From positions 21,498 to 85,497 of the forward strand of contig RXJH01000009.1 of assembly GCA_003987725.1 (NCBI GenBank): a DNA stretch of 64,000 bases. The letters are read 5' to 3'. A model generated the notes under the pieces. The model saw only the letters and a list, made by a program, of their open reading frames with translations, ran no database searches and had not been told where the DNA came from. Positions 1-7,491 of the stretch are shown piece after piece; position 1 is the first letter of the stretch; each line of letters starts with the position of its first letter. The translations under genes and the position numbers were made by a program. This DNA is from Hyphomicrobium sp. GTDB taxonomy: Bacteria; Pseudomonadota; Alphaproteobacteria; Rhizobiales; Hyphomicrobiaceae.

Positions 1-22
1 CGCACGCGAAAAAATCCGATTA

Positions 23-190
23 TCAGTGCCAATCTCGCTTGCCCTTGCGGGTGTCGGCGGCCTCCCTTTGGCCCGTGTGGCCGGTAATCGAGTGCCCAGT
101 CATCAGGCTGAGGACGAGAACGGGCATCAAAATCACGAGAAGAGAGTCACGCGTAATGTCGAACCACTTGGGAAGGATGAGGCGCCACAT
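23..190 (-). CDS. Possible small single-pass membrane protein
   Basis: A 55-codon frame starting ATG at 190 and ending TGA at 23. Residues 15-31 form one hydrophobic segment (LLVILMPVLVLSLM core) preceded by a short basic/aromatic head and followed by a charged, Arg/Lys-rich tail. No clear ribosome binding site precedes the ATG, no family is recognised, and the frame is short, so it may be fortuitous. It lies upstream of tRNA-Arg with no partner gene in view. Confidence 0.3.
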   Translation of the reverse strand: MWRLILPKWFDITRDSLLVILMPVLVLSLMTGHSITGHTGQREAADTRKGKRDWH

Positions 191-526
191 TGGGAGGAAT
201 AAGAGTTAAGGCCGAGTTCGGCAAATAGCAGACGAAACTCCGAACCAAGACCACTTGCTTCCCGAGCTAGGCCGATGGATGTCAGCTTTCTCTGTAAAGG
301 AGACGTGGCGAGATGAAGTTCATTAGTCCATCCAAAGTCTTCTCTGGGTCAAAAGCTTCGTTCGAACGAGCTTGATGTCATGTCCGCTTACCGCGGAATG
401 CCGACGCAGCGGCGAGACATTGGATGTGAATTGCGGACCCGCGGCACTCGGTATTCTGACGAAGAGTTGTCATCTTCGTCCGGTCCGGTGGCGCTTCAAG
501 GGCTAAATTAATTCAGCTTTTTGCTG
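191..526. other. Intergenic stretch, nothing recognised
   Basis: 336 bases between the small membrane ORF and the 3' end of tRNA-Arg. No convincing reading frame, RNA fold or repeat was seen. It lies downstream of the minus-strand tRNA, so a tRNA terminator is expected here, but no clean hairpin with a T tract stands out. Confidence 0.5.
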
Positions 527-603
527 TGGCGCGCCGGGAAGGATTCGAACCCACGACCCCCAGATTCGTAGTCTGGTGCTCTATCCAACTGAGCTACCGG
601 CGC
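527..603 (-). tRNA. tRNA-Arg (anticodon ACG)
   Basis: The reverse strand folds as a complete 77-nt tRNA. The acceptor stem GCGCCGG pairs with CCGGCGC, the anticodon stem CCAGA/TCTGG encloses the loop CTACGAA giving anticodon ACG, and the T-arm carries GGTTCGAATCC. The discriminator G is followed by an encoded CCA at 527-529. ACG is the usual bacterial arginine anticodon for CGN codons, with A34 normally edited to inosine by TadA. Confidence 0.97.
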
Positions 604-817
604 TTTGTTCGTCCGCATCGGGGCTTGGCCCCGTCCGGCGGTGTGGCCGGGCGGCGAAGCCACCCTCTCTAGTGGGTCGCGCAGCCGAGCGCAAGTGCTT
701 CGCAACAGTGCGTGATGGACGTGTCGCCGCGCTCCCCTCGATCCCGGTTCCTGGCGGAAATCCCATGTGGCGGGTGGGGCCAGGATAATTGGGTGCGACG
801 GCCCGACAGACCGCGCG

Positions 818-2350
818 TCAATCGACGTGGCGATCGGGCAGCTCGATACGGAAATGCGCGCCCTTTTTGCTGTCGACAAGCGTCAGAGCGCCGCCGTGGG
901 CCTGTACAAGCTCAGCCGCGATGGCGAGCCCAAGTCCCGTGCCGCCCTTCTTCGTCGAAGCCTGGAAGGCCTTGAAGAGGTTTTCCCGCGCCTTTTGTGG
1001 AATGCCGGCGCCGTTATCCATCACGTCGATGATGACCTTGCGCCCCTCGCGATGGGCGGCGACGCGGACCTCGCCGTCGGTTTTACCTTCAACACTTTCG
1101 ATCGCCTGCACGGCATTGCGTATGAGATTGCTCAAGACGCGGAACAGGTGCTCGCGGTCGGCGTCGATCCGCAGCGACGCGTCCATGTCGTTGACGAACG
1201 CCACCGAGCCCTCGCGCGGCAGGCCCTGGCTGTCGGCGACCTCTTCGAGCAACGGCTTCAGCTGCATCAGCTCGCGGCGCGGGGCGGCTTCGGAAACGCC
1301 ACCGAATTGCAGCGATGAATTGCAGAACTGAATCGCGCGATCGAGCGAGGCGATGAGTTTCGGCACGAAGCGCTGCACGGTCGGGTCCGGGAGATCGACG
1401 AGCCGGTCCGATATCAGCTGCGTGTTCGCGAGCATGTTTCGGAGATCGTGATTGATCTTCGAGACGGCCATGCCGAGTTGAGCGAGGCGGTTCTTCTGAG
1501 CGAGCAAACTCGCGAGCTGGCGCTGCATGCTCGCGAGCTCGCGTTCGGCGACGCCGATCTCATCGCTGCGCCCGGTGTCCGGCATGATGCGGCTCTGGTC
1601 TTCCGGGTTCTCTGCGAAGTGCAGCATGTTGCTCGTGATACGCGTCAAGGGCTTCACGAACAGGCGGCTCAGCGCGAAATAGACAACGACCGCGGTCAGC
1701 AGCGACAAAATGATCGACAGCCAGAGGATGTTCATGCCGTAGCGGATCATCGCCGCCTTGAGTGGCGCTTCCGGTATGACGATCTCGATCAGGTTGGTGT
1801 TATCGGGTCCGCTGTGGCCGATGACGCGAATGGTGCGGTCGCTCGAGAGAAGCGTCGTCACTGCATCCTTGGCCTGTTGCAGGCGCGTTGTCAGGCTGTC
1901 CCAGAAGTTGTCGGGCTCGGGCGGCAAATAGTAGACGTAATCGATATTGAGATCGCCCTCGGGCGGAAACACCATGCGGCGCTCGCCTTCGGTGCGCGAT
2001 GCGATGGCCCGTACCTGCGCGGTGCGGAGGAGATCGGCGCGAAGAGCAGACGGGATCTGGCCGCCGGGGAAAGCGTCGGATGTGAGGGCTGCAAGTTGCG
2101 CTGCCGTCAGCCGCTCTTGCAGCCAGGTCACGCGATAACTCGCAATGGACGGGAGAAAGATAAGCGCTTCGGCGAGCAGCACGAACGCGGCCGTCAGGAT
2201 GATCAGTTTTGCGGGAAGGCCGCGGTGTTCCCAGAAGCGCGAGACGGCACGCCACGGCGCGCCTGCGAGAGAGGTCTTCGCCGTCTGTTCGCCAGTCGTT
2301 GGATTGCTATCGTTGGTAATCGCGCGCTGCACCGGGTCGAATTTCTCCAT
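818..2350 (-). CDS. Membrane sensor histidine kinase (HAMP type), orphan
   Basis: 510-residue two-component sensor kinase expected in the inner membrane. Two membrane segments (about residues 47-70 and 206-232) flank a periplasmic region of roughly 130 residues. A HAMP linker follows (about 233-285), then a dimerisation/phosphoacceptor helix with the H box NHDLRNML (His301), an N box NLIRNAVQAI near 409-418, a G1 box DNGAGIP near 445 and a G2 box GGTGLGLA near 469. All catalytic elements are present, so it should be active. It lies 12 bases downstream of the flavoprotein gene ending at 2363, so the two are probably co-transcribed. No response regulator gene is adjacent, so its partner and signal are unknown. 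Confidence 0.9.
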   Translation of the reverse strand: MEKFDPVQRAITNDSNPTTGEQTAKTSLAGAPWRAVSRFWEHRGLPAKLIILTAAFVLLAEALIFLPSIASYRVTWLQERLTAAQLAALTSDAFPGGQIPSALRADLLRTAQVRAIASRTEGERRMVFPPEGDLNIDYVYYLPPEPDNFWDSLTTRLQQAKDAVTTLLSSDRTIRVIGHSGPDNTNLIEIVIPEAPLKAAMIRYGMNILWLSIILSLLTAVVVYFALSRLFVKPLTRITSNMLHFAENPEDQSRIMPDTGRSDEIGVAERELASMQRQLASLLAQKNRLAQLGMAVSKINHDLRNMLANTQLISDRLVDLPDPTVQRFVPKLIASLDRAIQFCNSSLQFGGVSEAAPRRELMQLKPLLEEVADSQGLPREGSVAFVNDMDASLRIDADREHLFRVLSNLIRNAVQAIESVEGKTDGEVRVAAHREGRKVIIDVMDNGAGIPQKARENLFKAFQASTKKGGTGLGLAIAAELVQAHGGALTLVDSKKGAHFRIELPDRHVD

Positions 2351-2362
2351 CGGCGGAGATCA

Positions 2363-3817
2363 TTAACCGAGCTTGGCCAGTAACGCGATGACTTTGCGCA
2401 AAAAGGGGTTACTGGGGGTTGTTGCAAAGTAACGGAATGCCGCTTTCTTATTGATCTCCGAAAGCGTCGGATAGGGCGAAATCCATTCGGTCATCGCCTT
2501 TATATTATGGCCCTGAGATATGGCGAGCGACCACATCTGAATCAACTCGCTAGCCCCGGCTCCGACGATGCCCGCGCTCAAGATTTTCCCGCTTTTGGAG
2601 GTGATGACCTTAATATGCCCGTCGGTCTCGTGTTCGATCTCGGCCCGGTCATTCTCGTGATAGGGCCAGCGAAGCACGTTTATCCGGCCAAACTTGACGC
2701 GTGCTTCGGTTTCGCTGAAGCCGACGGTTGCGAGTTCCGGATCGGTGAAGACGACGCGCGGCGCGTACCGGTCCTTGGTTCTCGCGGGCCAGCGAAAGAG
2801 CGATCTCCGCAAAACGACTTCGGCGTGCTCGGCGGCAATATGAGCGTACCTTGGAGCGCCCGTCGCGTCGCCGATCGCAAAGACCCGGCTGTTGGCCGTG
2901 CGCAAGCCACCGTTAACTTTGATGGCGTTCTGCGCAACCTTTATGCCCGCAGCATCCAAACCGAGATCGGCGACGTTGGCCTTGCGTCCGGCAGTGACGA
3001 GCACGGCAGTGCCTTCAATGATTTCTGGCGCGCCGTCAGTCTGAAGTTCGACGGCGATTTTTTCGGAGGTTCCCGAAACGTGCTTTATGTGCACGCCTTC
3101 GCGGATGACGATGCCTTCGCGGGAGAGGCGCGTCAGCAGCACGACGGCAAGCTCCGGGTCTTCGCCGCCGAGCGCGTGGGCTTTGTCGAGTACGGTGACG
3201 CGTGAACCGAGACGGCGGTAGGCTTGTGCCAGCTCAAGACCGGTTGCTCCCGCGCCGATGATGACGAGATGCGGAATGAGGGTCTTTTGCTCGAAGATCG
3301 TTTCGTTCGTGAAATAGGGAACGTCCGCCAGGCCTGGAATGGGTGGGATGACGGGCGACGAGCCGGTGGCGATGACGTACCGATGCGCGGAAATCCGGTA
3401 GTCGCCTGCCGCAACCGTCGCGCGGTCGATGAATTTTGCCGTTGCGGCGATGACGCGGATGCCGAGGCCGGTGAGGCGCTCGACGGACGAATTCGGAGAA
3501 ATTTTCGCGGCGACGTCTTCAATGTAGTGGTTGACCGCCGCGTGGTCGATCAGCGGTTCGACACCACGGACGCCGAACGGCGATGCCGTGCGCATGGCGT
3601 GGGCGCGTTTGCCGGCCACGAGGAGCGCCTTTGACGCGACGCCTCCATAGTTAAGGCTGTCGCCGCCCATTTTATGTTTTTCGATCAGCACCACGCGCTG
3701 GCCGAATGCGGCCGCGGCCGTGGCGAGAGCCAAGCCACCCGCGCCTGCACCGATGATGCAAAAATCAGTTTCGATCTTTTGGCTCTGAGGGGTCTCTTCG
3801 GCCGTGTCTTTGGGCAT
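2363..3817 (-). CDS. FAD/NAD(P)-dependent oxidoreductase of the disulfide-reductase family lacking the redox cysteines
   Basis: 484-residue flavoprotein with the layout of mercuric reductase/dihydrolipoamide dehydrogenase. It has an N-terminal FAD Rossmann motif (GAGAGG at 23-28), a second NAD(P) Rossmann motif (GAGATG) mid-protein, a GD-type FAD motif (FAIGDATG) and a C-terminal dimerisation domain. The segment that normally reads GGxCLNxGCxPSK reads GGDSLNYGGVASK at 51-63, so both active-site cysteines are replaced (Ser54, Gly59). The C-terminal His-Pro catalytic pair is also changed, to YPTLSE. It therefore cannot do dithiol chemistry and more likely passes electrons from NAD(P)H to a quinone or other acceptor (inference). 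The frame extends upstream to a TTG at 3892, but the ATG at 3817 fits the family N-terminus better. Confidence 0.85.
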   Translation of the reverse strand: MPKDTAEETPQSQKIETDFCIIGAGAGGLALATAAAAFGQRVVLIEKHKMGGDSLNYGGVASKALLVAGKRAHAMRTASPFGVRGVEPLIDHAAVNHYIEDVAAKISPNSSVERLTGLGIRVIAATAKFIDRATVAAGDYRISAHRYVIATGSSPVIPPIPGLADVPYFTNETIFEQKTLIPHLVIIGAGATGLELAQAYRRLGSRVTVLDKAHALGGEDPELAVVLLTRLSREGIVIREGVHIKHVSGTSEKIAVELQTDGAPEIIEGTAVLVTAGRKANVADLGLDAAGIKVAQNAIKVNGGLRTANSRVFAIGDATGAPRYAHIAAEHAEVVLRRSLFRWPARTKDRYAPRVVFTDPELATVGFSETEARVKFGRINVLRWPYHENDRAEIEHETDGHIKVITSKSGKILSAGIVGAGASELIQMWSLAISQGHNIKAMTEWISPYPTLSEINKKAAFRYFATTPSNPFLRKVIALLAKLG

Positions 3818-4070
3818 AAAGCGCGATCCGGAAAATGAATTTGGGTGGACTTGTGCCGCATCCGGCGAAAACGGGCGCGGCTCTCTATTCAACGGCGTGA
3901 TGGGCTTAGTTTAATATGCTGCGGGCGCTTTTGATGCCGGAGATGCGCCGCTATCCCCTGCTAGCAAACGCGCAGGGGACGTCCGACGTCATTTGCTGCC
4001 GAAAAAGCTCAGAGCTGCGGTCGCAGCTGCAATTCTTGCGGCGGCCGTGCAGCGGTCAGGTTCCGCCTCG
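3818..4070. other. Intergenic region upstream of the rpmH promoter
   Basis: Non-coding stretch between the divergent flavoprotein and rpmH genes. A 75-codon frame from 3993 was judged accidental. No DnaA-box cluster typical of an origin was seen, although rpmH-rnpA lies next to oriC in some bacteria. Confidence 0.5.
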
Positions 4071-4099
4071 TTGACTTGCCCCATGGGCCCGACTATAAG
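4071..4099 (+). promoter_or_regulatory. Sigma-70-type promoter of rpmH-rnpA
   Basis: TTGACT at 4071-4076 and TATAAG at 4094-4099 are separated by exactly 17 bases, a near-consensus housekeeping promoter. Transcription should start near 4106, leaving a leader of about 135 bases before rpmH. Confidence 0.7.
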
Positions 4100-4241
4100 G
4101 GCGCGAATTCCCGAGATATCTGCACACTGCCGGGGTCTTGAGCCGCGGGCAATGTGTATTGGTAAGTCTCGGATAAATAAGCAATATGCCGGTCGTCCGT
4201 CGCAGGATGCGGCTCTTTAAGAGACTTGGACGGAGAGTTCC

Positions 4242-4376
4242 GTGAAGCGCACATATCAACCGAGCCGCCTTGTTCGCAAGCGCCGCCACGGATTTCGCAA
4301 GCGTATGCTGACGGCCGGTGGTCAGAAGGTTCTGGCACGCCGTCGTTCGAAGGGCCGTAAGCGTCTTTCGGCCTAG
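4242..4376 (+). CDS. rpmH: 50S ribosomal protein L34
   Basis: 44-residue, strongly basic ribosomal protein L34, a component of the large subunit. It starts at GTG 4242 with the ribosome binding site GGAGAG 7 bases upstream, and reads [18 protein letters not shown] followed by the Lys/Arg-rich C-terminus [12 protein letters not shown]. Length and sequence are typical of the family. It is followed directly by rnpA, the near-universal pairing, and is driven by the promoter at 4071-4099. Confidence 0.98.
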   Translation: MKRTYQPSRLVRKRRHGFRKRMLTAGGQKVLARRRSKGRKRLSA

Positions 4377-4418
4377 TCAGGTCTAGCGCCAAGGCCCCGC
4401 TGTCGCATTGTCGCGGCT

Positions 4419-4814
4419 TTGGAGGCTGTCATTCCAATCCTGCCCACGCTCAAGGCGCGCTCCGAATTTCTGGCTGTGCGCGGCGGCCGGCGCTCATCGA
4501 CGCCGGCATTTCTTGTTGAAATGCGCGAACGGCCGGACGTGATCACGCGCGCCGTCGAGGGCCCGCGTTTCGGGTTCACCATCACGAAAAAGATCGGTAA
4601 CGCCGTTACCCGTAACCGTATCCGGCGGCGCCTCAAGGCTGCTTTCGCGGCGGATCTCAAGCAAAGAACGCTCGGGGCGTGCGACTATGTGGTGGTCGCC
4701 CGGCGCGCCGCTCTCGACCGGCCCTATGCATTGCTTCTCGGCGACGTCACCCAGGCCATGTCCGCGCTGCAGCATGGCCGGCCAGCCCGCGCTAATAAAA
4801 AAGGTTCAGCGTGA
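4419..4814 (+). CDS. rnpA: Ribonuclease P protein component
   Basis: 131-residue protein subunit of RNase P, which binds the catalytic RNA and the 5' leader of pre-tRNAs. The signature basic helix RNRIRRRLKAAF lies near residues 66-77, preceded by the central-cleft segment RFGFTITKKIGNAVTRN. The chosen start is TTG 4419; the frame is open upstream to the rpmH stop, so another non-ATG start is possible. It shares the rpmH transcript, 42 bases downstream. The usual downstream gene yidD is absent, and yidC follows. Confidence 0.93.
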   Translation: MEAVIPILPTLKARSEFLAVRGGRRSSTPAFLVEMRERPDVITRAVEGPRFGFTITKKIGNAVTRNRIRRRLKAAFAADLKQRTLGACDYVVVARRAALDRPYALLLGDVTQAMSALQHGRPARANKKGSA

Positions 4815-4904
4815 CTGGGTGTCCCCTTCCTTTTATCACCAGTTTCCGCCATCGCTTCGGCCTGAATGAGGCCCCTGCCGCCGGCACCGCGCCCTGAGGA
4901 TTTG

Positions 4905-6785
4905 ATGAGCTCTCCCAACGATCCCAAAGACCAGAACAATTTGATCCTCGCCGTGGTGTTGTCGATCCTGGTGCTGATGGGATGGCAGTACTTTTTTGCA
5001 CGCCCGCAAATCCAGCATGAGCAGGCGCGTCAGGAATTCAACAAAGAGATCGACGCTCAGAACAAGGGCACTTCGACGACGGAAGCGCCGCCGAACGTCG
5101 CCAACGCGCCGGTTGCTCCGCCGGCGACAGCGGTTCCAGGCGCAAGCGGCCAGCCGCTTCCTGCCAAGGCGCTGACGCGCGAAGAAATTCTGAAAGAGTC
5201 GCCGCGCATTCAAATTGCGACGCCGTCGCTTGAAGGGTCGATCGATCTGAAGAGCGGCCGTATCGACGATCTGGTGCTGTCGCAATATCGCGAGACGATC
5301 GATCCCAATAGTCCGAAGGTCACGCTGCTGTCGCCTGCCGGCTCGGTGGATCCTTATTTCGCGGAATTCGGATGGGTGCCGCAGGCCGGATCGGCGATCA
5401 AGGTGCCGGACCGCGATACCAACTGGACGGTTGCAGGCGGCACGACGCTGACGCCAGAGACGCCGGTCAGCCTGACGTGGGACAATGGCCAGGGCGTCGT
5501 CTTCCATCGCACCATCTCTGTCGACAAGGACTACATGTTCAAGGTCGTCGACGAGTTCGAAAACAAGACCAACGCCGACGTCACGTTGATGCCCTATGCG
5601 CGCGTGCACCGTAGCGGCCATCCGCCGTCGCAGGTCTTCTCGGTTCTGCATGAAGGTCTCGTCGGCGTTTCCGGCGACCATGGCCTGCAGGAGTTCAGGT
5701 TCGCCGACGCCGTCAAGAGCGGTGTTCCGACCACGTTCGACAATGTGATCGGCGGCTGGCTCGGCATTACGGACAAGTACTGGGCGACGTCGCTCGTTCC
5801 GGATCAGACGGCACCGTATCGCGCGACATACTCCGCGCTTCCCGCGCGCGATCCCGGCGGCAAGGACGCGTTCCAGACCGACTATCTGCGCGGCGCGATT
5901 TCGGTTCCTCCCGGAATGCGGAAGGGAACCGAGGCACATCTTTTCGCAGGCGCCAAGAAGGCTTCCTTGATCGACGGCTACGAGAATGCGCTCAACATTC
6001 TTCGTTTCGACCGGATGATCGATTGGGGCTGGTTCTACTTCATCACGCGCCCACTCTTCCGTTTGATGGAGTTCATCAACGGGATCGTGCACAACTTCGG
6101 CATCACCATTCTCATTCTGACCGTGTTCGTGAAGGCGGCGTTCTATCCGCTCGCCAACAAACAGTACGAGAGCATGGCGCGCATGAAGAAGATGCAGCCC
6201 GAAATGCAGCGGCTCAGAGAGCTGCATAAGGACGATCCGCAGCGGCAGCAGAAAGAGATCTTCGAGCTCTACCGCAAGGAGAAGATCAATCCGCTTGCGG
6301 GCTGTTGGCCGATCCTGCTGCAGATCCCGGTCTTCTTCGCGCTCTATAAGGTGCTGTTCGTCACCATCGACATGCGCCATGCCCCGTTCTTCGGCTGGAT
6401 CCACGATCTGTCCGCGCCGGATCCGACGTCGATCTTCAATCTATTCGGGCTTCTGCCGTTCACCGCGCCGGAATTCCTGCATATCGGCGCGTGGCCGCTC
6501 ATCATGGGTCTCACCATGTGGGTTCAGATGCAACTCAACCCGCCGCAGCCGGATCCCATTCAGCAGCAGATCTTCCAGTGGATGCCTGTGATGTTCACGT
6601 TCCTGCTGGCGAGCTTCCCGGCCGGTCTCGTGATCTACTGGGCGTGGAGCAACACGCTGTCCATCTGCCAGCAGATGATGATCAACAAGAGGAACGGCGC
6701 CGAGATTCATCTGTTCGATAATCTCAAGCGGACGTTTGCACCGCTCTTACGCTTGTTCGGGGCGAGCGGCGGCCCAGGCAAATAA
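4905..6785 (+). CDS. yidC: Membrane protein insertase YidC
   Basis: 626-residue inner-membrane insertase acting alone or with SecYEG to place proteins in the membrane. Residues 10-28 form the N-terminal membrane anchor (NLILAVVLSILVLMGWQYFF), followed by a Pro/Ala-rich linker and the large periplasmic beta-sandwich domain (about 90-350) typical of Gram-negative YidC. The conserved insertase core of five membrane helices and the cytoplasmic helical hairpin (MARMKKMQPEMQRL) then follow. The ATG at 4905 is preceded by GAGGATTTG and is preferred over the in-frame ATG at 4866. engB follows after 47 bases, the usual alphaproteobacterial order. Confidence 0.97.
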   Translation: MSSPNDPKDQNNLILAVVLSILVLMGWQYFFARPQIQHEQARQEFNKEIDAQNKGTSTTEAPPNVANAPVAPPATAVPGASGQPLPAKALTREEILKESPRIQIATPSLEGSIDLKSGRIDDLVLSQYRETIDPNSPKVTLLSPAGSVDPYFAEFGWVPQAGSAIKVPDRDTNWTVAGGTTLTPETPVSLTWDNGQGVVFHRTISVDKDYMFKVVDEFENKTNADVTLMPYARVHRSGHPPSQVFSVLHEGLVGVSGDHGLQEFRFADAVKSGVPTTFDNVIGGWLGITDKYWATSLVPDQTAPYRATYSALPARDPGGKDAFQTDYLRGAISVPPGMRKGTEAHLFAGAKKASLIDGYENALNILRFDRMIDWGWFYFITRPLFRLMEFINGIVHNFGITILILTVFVKAAFYPLANKQYESMARMKKMQPEMQRLRELHKDDPQRQQKEIFELYRKEKINPLAGCWPILLQIPVFFALYKVLFVTIDMRHAPFFGWIHDLSAPDPTSIFNLFGLLPFTAPEFLHIGAWPLIMGLTMWVQMQLNPPQPDPIQQQIFQWMPVMFTFLLASFPAGLVIYWAWSNTLSICQQMMINKRNGAEIHLFDNLKRTFAPLLRLFGASGGPGK

Positions 6786-6832
6786 TTTGCCGGGGGCGGC
6801 TCGCTGCGGGTCGCCCTTAAACGGATTTCCAC

Positions 6833-7489
6833 ATGACAGACGCTGAGACCTTATCGGCTGACCAGATCGAAAACGGCCGGCGTCTTTTTACGCGCGCCTG
6901 GACGTTCGCGCGCGGCACGCCCGATCTCGATCATCTGCCACCGGACGACCGGCCGGAGATCGCGTTTGCGGGCCGTTCCAACGTCGGCAAGTCGAGCCTT
7001 ATCAACGCGCTCGTCGGCCAGCTTCGGCTCGCCCGCGCCTCGAACACGCCGGGGCGAACGCAGGAGCTGAACTTCTTCACCGACCCGGAAGCCGATCTCT
7101 TTCTCGTCGACATGCCGGGCTACGGATTTGCGGAAGCGCCGAAGGAAAAGGTCGCGGCCTGGAACAAGGTCATCCGCGCCTATCTCGCGGGCCGTCGAAC
7201 GCTTCTCAGGGTGTTTCTGCTCATCGATGCGCGGCACGGGCTGAAGCCCCCGGACGATGAGATCCTCAATCTGCTCGACGGCGCGGCCGTCTCCTATCAG
7301 GTCGTTCTGACCAAGGCCGACAAAATCAAGCCGACGGAACTCGAGAAGGTGAAGGCGCACACACTCGCGGCGCTGGCGAAGCGTCCGGCGGCATTTCCGT
7401 CCATCATCGCGACGTCGTCGGAAAAGGCTCTCGGATTCGAGACGTTGCGCGGGACGATCGCGCAGCTTCTGGAATCGCACGGCCAGTGA
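6833..7489 (+). CDS. engB: Ribosome biogenesis GTP-binding protein EngB/YihA
   Basis: 218-residue small GTPase needed for late assembly of the 50S subunit. The G motifs appear in order: G1 [13 protein letters not shown]2 TPGRTQ, G3 DMPGYGFA, G4 TKADK and G5 TSSEKALG. Size and motif spacing are normal for the TrmE-Era-EngA-EngB-Septin family. It is the last gene of the rpmH-rnpA-yidC-engB run and converges on the gene ending at 7492, with only two bases between stop codons. Confidence 0.96.
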   Translation: MTDAETLSADQIENGRRLFTRAWTFARGTPDLDHLPPDDRPEIAFAGRSNVGKSSLINALVGQLRLARASNTPGRTQELNFFTDPEADLFLVDMPGYGFAEAPKEKVAAWNKVIRAYLAGRRTLLRVFLLIDARHGLKPPDDEILNLLDGAAVSYQVVLTKADKIKPTELEKVKAHTLAALAKRPAAFPSIIATSSEKALGFETLRGTIAQLLESHGQ

Positions 7490-7491
7490 CG

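Noticed and set aside
617-631. Small GGGGC/GCCCC hairpin downstream of the sensor kinase
   Set aside because: No T tract on either strand and stem only 5-6 bp; not enough to call a terminator.
3993-4220. 75-codon frame upstream of rpmH
   Set aside because: It crosses the rpmH promoter and leader and has an out-of-frame composition.
4836-6404. 522-codon open frame on the minus strand opposite yidC
   Set aside because: Shadow of the GC-rich yidC codons; Arg/His/Leu-rich with no domain, while yidC is certain.
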